From a virus, in IMG/VR virus record IMGVR_UViG_3300033994_002184, positions 1 to 47,436 of that record: a DNA stretch of 47,436 nt; one strand, given 5' to 3'. Position 1 is the stretch's first letter; every line of letters starts with the position of its first letter. Below the pieces are notes generated by a model. It saw nothing but the letters and a program-made list of their open reading frames with translations, made no database searches and was not told where the DNA came from. The position numbers were made by a program, and so were the translations under genes. Of this stretch, positions 38,772 through 47,261 are shown one piece after another.

Positions 38772-39350
38772 ATGTCAGTTACACAAGCATCTCTATTAGG
38801 AGACACATTCGGAAGCAAAGCATCAGGAACAATTCCTGTTGGTGGAATTATTATGTGGTCTGGAAGTATTGCCTCTATTCCTACTGGTTGGGCACTCTGT
38901 AATGGTTCTAATGGCACTCCAAATCTGATAGATAGATTTATTGTAGGCGCTGGAAGTGGATATAATCCTGGAGCAACTGGAGGCGCTGCTACAGTTACTT
39001 TAAGTGTAGATCAAATTCCTTCACATAGTCACCCAGGAACTGCTGCTGCTGGTGGTAGACACGGACATAAAATTAGAATGTCTGATTATGATGGGTCATT
39101 TGGTAATACTGATGTTGGAGGAGGACGAGGTGGAATTATCACTGTTAGAAATGGAGAAAGCAATGTTGCCGGTAGAATTGGTGATCCAACTGGCAATAAA
39201 TTTGAACAATTAGGAGGTGCTGATGGAGGTGATGTTGATGGAAACGGACAACACACTCACTCGGTTTCAACTGAAGCAAGAGGTGGAGGTCAAGCACACG
39301 AAAACAGACCACCATATTACGCTTTGGCATTCATTATGAGACTTTCATAA
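38772..39350 (+). CDS. tail-collar domain protein (gp12-like)
   Basis: 192 residues. MSVTQASLLGDTFGSKASGT is followed by the collar pattern IPVGGIIMWSGSIASIPTGW, ALCNGSNGTPNLIDRFIVGA, SVDQIPSHSHPG and the end GGGQAHENRPPYYALAFIMR, with HxH pairs for metal binding as in T4 gp12/gp37 tips. It is a free-standing version of the C-terminal domain of the preceding giant fibre and shares a 54-bp identical segment with it. AAGGAGATAAAGAAATG gives a strong ribosome site. It may be an alternative tip, an accessory trimer, or a receptor-binding cassette. Stop shared with a late box. Confidence 0.85.
   Translation: MSVTQASLLGDTFGSKASGTIPVGGIIMWSGSIASIPTGWALCNGSNGTPNLIDRFIVGAGSGYNPGATGGAATVTLSVDQIPSHSHPGTAAAGGRHGHKIRMSDYDGSFGNTDVGGGRGGIITVRNGESNVAGRIGDPTGNKFEQLGGADGGDVDGNGQHTHSVSTEARGGGQAHENRPPYYALAFIMRLS
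38974..39027 (+). repeat. 54-bp direct repeat, copy 2
   Basis: Second copy of the collar-domain segment, 590 bp after copy 1. Confidence 0.9.
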
Positions 39351-39353
39351 ATA
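39346..39353 (+). promoter_or_regulatory. late promoter CATAAATA sharing a stop codon
   Basis: Contains TAA 39348-39350; 17 bp before the ATG at 39371. Confidence 0.5.
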
Positions 39354-39370
39354 TTTAAAAAGTCTCCGAG

Positions 39371-42154
39371 ATGGCAAATTATAACAAGTCATTTAATTTT
39401 AGGAATGGGGTTCAAGTTGATAATGATAACTTTATTGTTAATGCAAATGGTTTAGTTGGTATTGGGACAACAGTACCAAAAGATTACTTATTGAATGTTT
39501 ATGGAGATGCAAGAATTACTGGATTAGTTACAGCAACGACTGCAAATATATCAAACTTAAATGTTGGATTATCATCAGTTACAACTTTAAACATAGGTAT
39601 AACATCATTAACTTCAGGAATTATAACTGCCATCTCTGGAGTTGTAACTTATTATGGAGACGGATCGAAATTATCAAATCTACCAACATCTCAGTGGACA
39701 ACATCTGGATCTAGTGTTTATACTCAAAATAATGTAGGAATAGATACTACAAGTGCAGTATTCCCACTACAAATTGGAGCAAATCCTTTTGTATATCCTT
39801 CAGGTATTGGTATTAACTCTACAGGTGATGTTTATAGTAATGGAATAATTACTGCAACATCTTTTTCTGGAAATGGTGTTAATTTAACAAATTTAAATGC
39901 TTCTAATGTAACATCTGGAACTCTAAGTACTTCATTTTTCCCATCAAGCATTAGATTAGCAGGTGTAATTACAGCATCATCTTTTGTAGGATCTGGTGCA
40001 AGTATTACTGCAATTAATGCAGATAACATTACATCAGGTACATTAAGTACATCTAGACTTCCTTCAAATATCATCGTTTCTGGTATCGTAACAGCAACAT
40101 CTTTTGTTGGAAACTTAACAGGAACTGCAACAACAGCAACAACTTTATCATCTGGAGGTACAATTTCAGTTACTTCTGTAAATAGTACATTCAATTCAAC
40201 TGGAATTGCAACAGTAACTGAAGCACTCTATGTCATTGGTTTTCCTGCAAAAGTTGGAGTAGGAACCACAACAGAACCAGAAGCAGACATTGAAGTCAAC
40301 AAAACTGGAATTTCTTCAATTCGTGTAATCAGTAGCAATAATGTTGCTACGATTGGTGTTGGTAGAAGTGCAGAAGTAAGAACTGGAAATACAAATACAT
40401 TCTATTTGTATAGTACTCCAATATCTTTAGATATTATAAACTCAAGTACTGGAAATGTCAATCATTATCTTGACTATGGAACTGCTGGACTAGGAACTGG
40501 TGCATTCCATTGGATTTATGGTCAAGATCCATCAAATCCAATTATGTCACTGACATATGATGGAAGACTTGGAATTGGTATTACTAACCCAACAAGTGAT
40601 TTATACGTTGTAGGAACTTCATATATTACAGGAATTACAACAATTGATAGTAACTTAACGGTTACAAGTAATTTAACTGTCTCAAATGATGCAACAGTAT
40701 CAAACGATTTAACTGTAGGAGGAAATGTATCATTTAGTGGTTCTCTTACAGGAAATCTTGGAATTACAACGGTTTCAAGACTTGGAATTGCTACAGATAC
40801 TCTTACTGGTAACTCGTATGAATTATTTGTTGGTGGAGATCCTTTATTTGGTGATGGTGTTGCCGTCACTGGAACTGGAGTAAGAGCATCTGGAACTATT
40901 CAAGGATCCAATCTTATTGCTACAAACGCTACGATTAATAATATTAATAGTAGTGGTATCATAACAGCAGCGACTTTTACTGGAAACTTAACAGGAACCG
41001 CAACAACAGCAACAAGTGTAGTTGGTGGTATTGCAACTGTAAGCACTTTAAATGTTTCTGGAAATTCAACTCTTGGTGTTACTTCAACTACTCAATTAAT
41101 AGCACAAAGTCTTGATGTTTTTGGCAATATTGTAGCAACATCTTTCTTTGGTGATGGATCTGGACTTACTGGAGTTGTTGGATCTGGATCTGGAGTTGTA
41201 ATCAAAGATTCTGGATCTACGGTTGGAACTGCTGGAACTATTGATTTTGGTGATAACCTAACGGTTTCCCCTATTTCTGCAGGTATTGTTACAGTAACTG
41301 CAACTGGTGGTGGAGGTTCTTCACAATGGGTGACAACAAACGCCGGTATTCATACACTCTCTAATGTTGGTGTAGGAACTACAAATCCAAGATTTGCTTT
41401 AGAAGTTGGTAGTGTAGGTGCATCGGGAACTTCACTTTATGTCAATGGTGATGTAAGAGTCACTGGTATTCTTACAGTGGGATCTTCATCAATCACACTT
41501 GATGGATCATTAAACACAATAACAGTCGGATCTGGCGTTACTATTGATGGTAATGCAGGAATAATTAGCGCAACATCAATTATTATTGGAGGATCTGCAA
41601 TTACTGGTGTTGGAGTAACTTCAATTACTGCTGGTTCTGGTATTTCCGTTAATCAATCAACAGGAAATGTAACGATCACTGCAACTGGTGGTGGAGGTGG
41701 TATCTCTGGAATTGATGTAAAAGATGATGGTTCTAGTGTAGGAGTAGCGACTGCGATTAACTTTGGAACTGGTCTTTCAGTATTAACGGTATCTGCAGGT
41801 ATTGCCACAATAACTTCTATTCCGACAAATAATTTTTATAGTGGTGGAATTGTAGTAGGAGTTACTACACTAACATCATTAAATAAAAATCAGTTAATTC
41901 CAGTTTCAACAGCAAGTTCTATAACAATTTATCTTCCAGCAGGATCTGGATTAGATGCTGGTGATGGATTTACAATCGTCGATGTTGGTTCTAGTGAAAC
42001 AAGTTCTGGAAATGCTGCAACATACAATATTACTATTACTCCTAATGGTTCGGATAGAATTTTAGGAGGTTCTGGTCCACTTGTAATTGATGAGAATGGT
42101 GCTTCAGTCAAGTTAGTTTGGATGGGAAGTACTTATGATTGGAGGATTGTCTGA
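39371..42154 (+). CDS. large fibre / structural protein with repeat modules
   Basis: 927 residues, rich in threonine, serine, glycine and isoleucine. It starts with NYNKSFNFRNGVQVDNDNFI, then a GIGTTVPKDYLLNVYGDARI module. The middle contains repeats of the form GIITATSFSGNGVNLTNLNA with NVTSGTLSTSFFPSSIRLAG, occurring several times, and a second GVGTTNPRFALEVGSVGASG module near 675. The C-terminus STASSITIYLPAGSGLDAGD and SVKLVWMGSTYDWRIV look like a small beta domain as found in fibre tips. The stop overlaps the next ATG (TGATG), with GGAGGA in front of it. A trimeric shaft protein is likely. Confidence 0.7.
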   Translation: MANYNKSFNFRNGVQVDNDNFIVNANGLVGIGTTVPKDYLLNVYGDARITGLVTATTANISNLNVGLSSVTTLNIGITSLTSGIITAISGVVTYYGDGSKLSNLPTSQWTTSGSSVYTQNNVGIDTTSAVFPLQIGANPFVYPSGIGINSTGDVYSNGIITATSFSGNGVNLTNLNASNVTSGTLSTSFFPSSIRLAGVITASSFVGSGASITAINADNITSGTLSTSRLPSNIIVSGIVTATSFVGNLTGTATTATTLSSGGTISVTSVNSTFNSTGIATVTEALYVIGFPAKVGVGTTTEPEADIEVNKTGISSIRVISSNNVATIGVGRSAEVRTGNTNTFYLYSTPISLDIINSSTGNVNHYLDYGTAGLGTGAFHWIYGQDPSNPIMSLTYDGRLGIGITNPTSDLYVVGTSYITGITTIDSNLTVTSNLTVSNDATVSNDLTVGGNVSFSGSLTGNLGITTVSRLGIATDTLTGNSYELFVGGDPLFGDGVAVTGTGVRASGTIQGSNLIATNATINNINSSGIITAATFTGNLTGTATTATSVVGGIATVSTLNVSGNSTLGVTSTTQLIAQSLDVFGNIVATSFFGDGSGLTGVVGSGSGVVIKDSGSTVGTAGTIDFGDNLTVSPISAGIVTVTATGGGGSSQWVTTNAGIHTLSNVGVGTTNPRFALEVGSVGASGTSLYVNGDVRVTGILTVGSSSITLDGSLNTITVGSGVTIDGNAGIISATSIIIGGSAITGVGVTSITAGSGISVNQSTGNVTITATGGGGGISGIDVKDDGSSVGVATAINFGTGLSVLTVSAGIATITSIPTNNFYSGGIVVGVTTLTSLNKNQLIPVSTASSITIYLPAGSGLDAGDGFTIVDVGSSETSSGNAATYNITITPNGSDRILGGSGPLVIDENGASVKLVWMGSTYDWRIV

Positions 42155-43347
42155 TGGTTCTTAGATTATCAGAATTAAATTCCAGTAGAGAAGAATTTAC
42201 TAGTCCCAAAGTTGGATTTATAACTTCCACATTTAATATTTCAATTTCTACTTTTTTTGTTGGATTTGGCACATTTCAAACTTTTAAATTTGATGCAGGA
42301 TGTCTAGGATCAGATGATAATATCTATTATGGACCAGTAGATTACACAACACCATATATTTTAAAATTAGACACCAAAACAGGAATAGCAACATCTCTTG
42401 TTGATATTCCAAATGTTAATGTTACCATAGGTTCAACATTATATATTTCAGGAGCACAATTTGGTGGATTGGTGTGTGGTAAAGATGGAAATTTGTATAG
42501 TATTCCATTAAATGAAAGATATGTTTCAAAAATAGATCCAATCACAGGAACTCGTACACTTTTTAGTGAAAATTTTAAAGGTCATCAAGATTATCCAGAT
42601 TCCAATGATCCAAATTGGTCTACATATAATTCTAAATGGTATGGAGCGTGTTTAGCACCAAATGGAAAAATTTATGGAATTCCATATGGTTATACAAAAG
42701 TTTTATCAGTAAATCCGCAAACAGGTACTGCTTCTACAACCGAAGTTTCTGGTACATTCTCAACTGGACTAAAGTGGGTTGGAGGTGTACTAGGTCCTGA
42801 TGGAAATATATACGGAATACCATATTTTTCCACTACTGTTTTAAAAATAAATCCAGTAACTAATACTACAACTACTTTTGGATCAGTTAGTGGTGGATGG
42901 GTAGGTGGATGCTTAGCTCCAAACGGAAAAATATATGCTGTTCCATATTACTCAGGATCCTCAAGATCAATTTTAAAAATTGATCCAATAGCAGGAACGG
43001 CAACTACCTTTGGAAGTATATCTACAGCAACATTCACACAAAATAGTGGATGGAATGGTGCATGTCTTGCGCCCAATGGAAAAATATATTCTGCACCATA
43101 TGGTGGAACTGGAATATTAGAAATTAATCCAGAAAATGATACTGTAAGTGTTATTGGTATTGGTAGTTTACCTCCTCTGGGTCAATATACAAACACTGCA
43201 GCAAGATGGGGTCCTTTTATTTTATCGCCAGATGGAAAAATGTATGCTCCACCATTTGGTGAAACAAAAATATTAGTTTTTGGAGAAACTTCAATTCAAG
43301 AACCTGCAGATTGGTTATTAAGTCCATATCAAAATAAAGGATATTAA
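42154..43347 (+). CDS. beta-propeller structural protein (one propeller)
   Basis: 397 residues starting MVLRLSELNSSREEFTSPKV. It consists of about seven blade-like repeats with the pattern W-x-G-x-x-L-APNGKIYGIPY, then VLKIDP-x-TGTATTFGS (for example WVGGCLAPNGKIYAVPYYSG and ILKIDPIAGTATTF). The tail ends with PADWLLSPYQNKGY. The pattern suggests a propeller such as NHL/kelch-like proteins and in a phage would serve as adhesin or carbohydrate-binding head. The start ATG 42154 overlaps the preceding stop; GGAGGATTGTCTG supplies the ribosome site. It is a close relative of the next gene. Confidence 0.75.
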   Translation: MVLRLSELNSSREEFTSPKVGFITSTFNISISTFFVGFGTFQTFKFDAGCLGSDDNIYYGPVDYTTPYILKLDTKTGIATSLVDIPNVNVTIGSTLYISGAQFGGLVCGKDGNLYSIPLNERYVSKIDPITGTRTLFSENFKGHQDYPDSNDPNWSTYNSKWYGACLAPNGKIYGIPYGYTKVLSVNPQTGTASTTEVSGTFSTGLKWVGGVLGPDGNIYGIPYFSTTVLKINPVTNTTTTFGSVSGGWVGGCLAPNGKIYAVPYYSGSSRSILKIDPIAGTATTFGSISTATFTQNSGWNGACLAPNGKIYSAPYGGTGILEINPENDTVSVIGIGSLPPLGQYTNTAARWGPFILSPDGKMYAPPFGETKILVFGETSIQEPADWLLSPYQNKGY

Positions 43348-43350
43348 GAT

Positions 43351-45450
43351 ATGACTATCAAACTATCAGCACTTAGAAAAAGAAATCAATTTAAAAAGAG
43401 ATTGTCAGCACCTCAAGTTGGAGTTACAAAAACTTTTGGAAGTTTTGACGGTACAATAGCAAAATGGGTTGGAGGTTGCATTGCTGGAGATGGTAATATC
43501 TATGGAGCACCTTATAATTCAAATTCGATTTTAAAAATAGATCCAATAGTAGAAACTGCTACTACCATTTCCGCACCAGTTCCAGATGCTTCTGGAAATT
43601 ATAGAGGAATAGTATGTGCTCAAAATAAAAAATTATACTTAATACCAACCAATAGAACTCTTAGTGGTGGAGATCCTACGGATACAAATATTCTAGAATT
43701 TGATCCAAAAAATAATTCATATAAGTTTATTACTAGTTCGGTTGCTGGTAATTGGTATGGTGGAGTTCTTGCAAACAATGGAAAGATTTATGGAATTCCA
43801 TTTGCTGAAAATTCAGTTCTAGAAATAAACCCATCAACAGGAACTGCTACTACATTTACCTCCCCTTCATCTGGATTTGTTGGTGGAGTTCTTGCTTCAA
43901 ATGGAAAAATCTATGGAATTCCTTTTAATGCTAGAACAGTTTTGGAGATAGATCCTAATACTGGAACTGCAACTACTTTTGGAAGTCTATCCTCAGGGAA
44001 TAAATGGGCACACGGAGTTCTTGCCAATAATGGAAAGATTTATGGAATTCCATATGACACCAATTCCGTTCTAGAAATAGATCCAATTTATAAAACAGTA
44101 AGCACATTTGGAGAATCATCGGATGTTTGGTTATATAATTTTGCCGGTTGGTCAGATGGAGTGCTTGGTCCAGATGGAAACATTTATGGAATACCTTCTG
44201 GAGATACAAGTATCTTAAAAATAGATCCAATTAATAAAACATTACAACTTACTAATACTGCTGGAATTCAAACTTACAATGGTGCAGTATGTGCTCCTAA
44301 TGGAAACATTTATACTATTCCTGGTTATGAAAGATCGGTTCTTTCCATTGGTGTAAGTGCTGCAAATAAATCTCCAGAATGGGTTACAAAACCTTACGAA
44401 GTCTTTCCAAGGTGTGGGTTTACGACAGTTTTAGACACTGTAGGAATTGCTACAGCATCAAATCAATACTTTGGAGGATGTTTAGCAATTGACGGAAACA
44501 TTTATGCAATGCCTTATGGGACAAATAATATTTTAAAAATAAATCCAAATACAGAAACTATAACACAAGAATCAAATATTCCATCAACAATTGGTTTTTC
44601 TGGTGCAGGTTTTCAATCAACTATAGCATTAAAAGATGGAAGAATTTGTGGGGTTCCTTATTATGCAAACAATGTTATTTTTTATGATCCAAAGACAAAA
44701 GAATATACAACTTCAAATACAGTAAATGGTCAATGGGTTTCAGGTGTTCTTGCAGAAAATGGAAAAATTTATTGTCCTGGATTTAGATCAAAAAGAATAT
44801 TAGTGGTTGATCCTGTAGCAGGAACTGCTAGTACATCTGTGTTTTCTCCAGTTGGATCTGCAGACGATCCATATTCAGATCCAACAAATTGGGCAGGATC
44901 GGTTCTTGCTCCAAATGGAAAAATTTATGGAGTTCCTTCAGGTTCTACAAGTGTTTTAGAAATAGATCCTGTTTTAGGGATTACATCAACATTTGGTTCA
45001 CTTAGTTCATCAAATTACAAATGGTGGAGTGGTGTTCTTGCGCCAAATGGAAAAATATATTGTGCGCCAGATGCAGCAACAACGATCTTAAAAATAGATC
45101 CTATTGCTAGAACTGCAACCACTTTTGGCAATACTTTATCAGTTATTTCTGCAAATGAATACATTTATTTCAGTATTTTGGGATCAGATGGAAAAATTTA
45201 TTATACTCTTTACGACTCAAATAAAATTTTAAGATTAGATCCAGATACTGAGCAACTTTCAGTTTACACTACTTTAGGTGAATATGCAAGTTTTGGATCT
45301 GCAGTCTTAGCGCCGAATGGAAATATCTATACAATTCCTGCCGGAGTCGGAATCAGTACTATTAGAGCAAAAGTTGTTTCCATAGGAACAACTCAGAATC
45401 ACGCACCAGCAAATTGGATGCTTTCTCCACATACTAATAGAACAGTCTAA
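43351..45450 (+). CDS. double beta-propeller structural protein
   Basis: 699 residues, two copies of the propeller of the previous gene in tandem. Copy 1 covers about 25-340 (VGGCIAGDGNIYGAPYNSNS, GGVLANNGKIYGIPF, closing SPEWVTKPYEVFPRCGF), copy 2 about 360-690 (FGGCLAIDGNIYAMPYGTNN, SGVLAPNGKIYCAP, closing APANWMLSPHTNRTV). The N-terminus MTIKLSALRKRNQFKKRLSA is basic and may attach it to a partner. Same A-P/N-G-K/N-I-Y blade signature as in the previous gene. Three propeller units in two genes argue for recent duplication. The stop shares its TAA with a late box. Confidence 0.75.
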   Translation: MTIKLSALRKRNQFKKRLSAPQVGVTKTFGSFDGTIAKWVGGCIAGDGNIYGAPYNSNSILKIDPIVETATTISAPVPDASGNYRGIVCAQNKKLYLIPTNRTLSGGDPTDTNILEFDPKNNSYKFITSSVAGNWYGGVLANNGKIYGIPFAENSVLEINPSTGTATTFTSPSSGFVGGVLASNGKIYGIPFNARTVLEIDPNTGTATTFGSLSSGNKWAHGVLANNGKIYGIPYDTNSVLEIDPIYKTVSTFGESSDVWLYNFAGWSDGVLGPDGNIYGIPSGDTSILKIDPINKTLQLTNTAGIQTYNGAVCAPNGNIYTIPGYERSVLSIGVSAANKSPEWVTKPYEVFPRCGFTTVLDTVGIATASNQYFGGCLAIDGNIYAMPYGTNNILKINPNTETITQESNIPSTIGFSGAGFQSTIALKDGRICGVPYYANNVIFYDPKTKEYTTSNTVNGQWVSGVLAENGKIYCPGFRSKRILVVDPVAGTASTSVFSPVGSADDPYSDPTNWAGSVLAPNGKIYGVPSGSTSVLEIDPVLGITSTFGSLSSSNYKWWSGVLAPNGKIYCAPDAATTILKIDPIARTATTFGNTLSVISANEYIYFSILGSDGKIYYTLYDSNKILRLDPDTEQLSVYTTLGEYASFGSAVLAPNGNIYTIPAGVGISTIRAKVVSIGTTQNHAPANWMLSPHTNRTV

Positions 45451-45453
45451 ATA
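45446..45453 (+). promoter_or_regulatory. late promoter TCTAAATA sharing a stop codon
   Basis: Contains TAA 45448-45450; 18 bp before ATG 45472. Same octamer as the opposed pair at 11531 and 11564. Confidence 0.5.
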
Positions 45454-45471
45454 CAAAATAAAGAGGTAATT

Positions 45472-45726
45472 ATGATTTTATATCCATTAACACAAGAGGA
45501 AAGAGATCAGTTGGTAGCGTTAAATCATACTGATGCTTGTTGGGCTGCTTGTAGGTATGGTACTCCAAATGAAGGCCCAAATTGTGTTTGTATTGAACAA
45601 GATACTTTAGATAATCCAGCATTTGCCGCACACAAAGCACTATTTGATACTTTTCCTCCAAGAGATTCTGTTGATTATACTCCTCAAGAATCAAATCAAC
45701 CCTTTGGTCTCAGAAGACCTTTATGA
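45472..45726 (+). CDS. small protein with cysteines, unknown
   Basis: 84 residues starting MILYPLTQEERDQLVALNHT, followed by DACWAACRYGTPNEGPNCVC with four cysteines, then IEQDTLDNPAFAAHKALFDT. The cysteine pattern (C-x3-C-x10-C-x-C) may bind metal but fits no family I recognise. It has GAGGTAATT as ribosome site and a late promoter in front. It ends the late block. Confidence 0.65.
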   Translation: MILYPLTQEERDQLVALNHTDACWAACRYGTPNEGPNCVCIEQDTLDNPAFAAHKALFDTFPPRDSVDYTPQESNQPFGLRRPL

Positions 45727-45733
45727 TAACCTC

Positions 45734-45762
45734 TTGACACTCTACTAAAAACCCTGTAGACT
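45734..45762 (+). promoter_or_regulatory. early promoter TTGACA-N17-TAGACT
   Basis: Perfect -35 (45734-45739), 17-bp spacer, weaker -10 TAGACT (45757-45762). Would read through a 100-base leader into the helicase gene. Confidence 0.55.
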
Positions 45763-45813
45763 ACCTTTGTCCTGGTTGAAGATAAGAATCTAAGATCTTA
45801 AAGGACACTTAAG

Positions 45814-45846
45814 AGACCGTCCACTGAATCGCATCAGGGGCGGTCT
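45814..45846 (+). terminator. leader hairpin / possible terminator before the helicase gene
   Basis: AGACCG (45814-45819) pairs with CGGTCT (45841-45846), with CC/GG pairs inside. It is followed by TCTGC instead of a T run, so it may be a weak terminator, attenuator or mRNA-stabilising hairpin between the two promoters. Confidence 0.4.
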
Positions 45847-45848
45847 TC

Positions 45849-45857
45849 TGCTATAAT
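45849..45857 (+). promoter_or_regulatory. extended -10 promoter TGCTATAAT
   Basis: Perfect TATAAT (45852-45857) with TGC; no good -35. Start near 45864, seven bases before the helicase ATG. Confidence 0.5.
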
Positions 45858-45870
45858 AGTCTCATACGCA

Positions 45871-47109
45871 ATGAACCCAGTGATTCAACTCCGACCTCAC
45901 CAGCAACGCGGTCTTGATGCGATGCTCAAGTATCGTATTGGTCAACTGATCATGCCGACTGGTGCTGGTAAGACTCCCACAATGATCTTTGATTGTCTGC
46001 GTGAGTTTGAGAAAGACATTCCACAGACGATTGTAGTGGTTGCTCCTCGTATCATGCTTGCTGAGCAGTTGTCTGCTGAGTTTCTTGAACATATCATCAA
46101 TGTCAATGTTCTTCATGTGCATAGTGGTGAGACATCTCATTACAGCACTACAAGTCCTAACAGGATCTTTGCTTGGAACTATCATAACAAAGGTCATAAA
46201 CTGATCTTCACCACCTATAACTCTCTGCAGCGTCTACAACAGGCAGATATTCATATTGATACCATCTACTTTGATGAAGCACACAATAGCGTTAAGAGTC
46301 ACTTTTTCCCTGCTACAAAGCATTTTTCTGCAACTGCAAAACGCTGCTATTTCTTTACGGCAACTCCAAAGCATTCTGCTACGATTTCTAAACCTGGTAT
46401 GAATGATGGATCTGTGTATGGTCAAGTGATCTGCAATGTTCCTGCTCCTGAATTGGTTCATGGTGGATTCATTGTTCCTCCTCAGGTTTGTGTCAGTCAG
46501 ATCAATGCGATTCGTGATAAAGATGATGCAGCAGAGCGTGATTGCATGACTCTTCTGGATACAATTCTCAATGAAGACAACATGCAGAAGGTTCTGGTAG
46601 CAGCGCCCAATACCAAAGTGTTGATTCGGATGCTTGCGGAGACTGACTTTATGACTGAAGTTCAGTCTCATGGTTATGATGTACTGTGGGTGACTGCCAA
46701 GTATGGTGCATTCATCAACAATCAAAAGGTTTCCCGTGAAGTATTCTTTGACACTCTGACTGCATGGGGTAAGGATCCTGCAAAGAAGTTCATCATTCTT
46801 CACTACAGTATTCTGTCTGAAGGTATCAACTGCCCAGGATTGACCTCCTGTGTCCTCATGAGGAACATGGATTACATTGCTATGGCACAGACCATCGGTA
46901 GAGTGATTCGCCTTCATCCAGACGATTCTAAGCGCCTCTCAGAGGGGACTCTGACTCCTGGTAAAACGGAAGACTATGTGAAGTCCTATGGTTTCATCCA
47001 TGTTCCCGTGTATAGTAATGTTGGCATCGCAACTGCCAAACGCCTGCAGAGCGTCGCTGAGACAATCTTTGTTCAAGGTGAACCTGCAATCTCCACCATC
47101 AAACGCTGA
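45871..47109 (+). CDS. SF2 DEAH-box helicase (type III restriction/UvsW-like)
   Basis: 412 residues. Motifs in order: Q-like LRPHQQRGLDAML (7-19), Walker A MPTGAGKT (28-35), VVVAPRIML (motif Ia), TTYNSL (motif Ib), FDEAHN (134-139), FFTATPKH (motif III), and QTIGRVIRLHP (motif VI, about 340-350). This is a complete superfamily 2 helicase of the type III restriction subunit group. T4 UvsW, with a similar fold, unwinds recombination intermediates; this protein is shorter and may have a comparable repair or origin role, or act on RNA. The codon usage is closer to gp32 than to the fibre genes, fitting early expression. Confidence 0.85.
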   Translation: MNPVIQLRPHQQRGLDAMLKYRIGQLIMPTGAGKTPTMIFDCLREFEKDIPQTIVVVAPRIMLAEQLSAEFLEHIINVNVLHVHSGETSHYSTTSPNRIFAWNYHNKGHKLIFTTYNSLQRLQQADIHIDTIYFDEAHNSVKSHFFPATKHFSATAKRCYFFTATPKHSATISKPGMNDGSVYGQVICNVPAPELVHGGFIVPPQVCVSQINAIRDKDDAAERDCMTLLDTILNEDNMQKVLVAAPNTKVLIRMLAETDFMTEVQSHGYDVLWVTAKYGAFINNQKVSREVFFDTLTAWGKDPAKKFIILHYSILSEGINCPGLTSCVLMRNMDYIAMAQTIGRVIRLHPDDSKRLSEGTLTPGKTEDYVKSYGFIHVPVYSNVGIATAKRLQSVAETIFVQGEPAISTIKR

Positions 47110-47121
47110 GGTATTTTAGTT

Positions 47122-47259
47122 ATGAAACATCGTGTCACCTGTATGGTTAGTGGTCAAACATTCTATGTTGAATGCTATGCTCGCAATCGTCAAGAGGCAA
47201 TTCAAGTTGCTCTTGCACAATACCCAAATGCCCGTGTGATGTCCTCTACGATTGTATAA
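47122..47259 (+). CDS. small basic protein, unknown
   Basis: 45 residues: MKHRVTCMVSGQTFYVECYA, then RNRQEAIQVALAQYPNARVM. Strand-strand-helix pattern with the look of a tiny alpha/beta domain; no family recognised. It follows the helicase by 12 bases with GAGGTATTTTAGTTATG as ribosome site and is followed two bases later by another gene, so the three form one operon. Confidence 0.6.
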   Translation: MKHRVTCMVSGQTFYVECYARNRQEAIQVALAQYPNARVMSSTIV

Positions 47260-47261
47260 TA

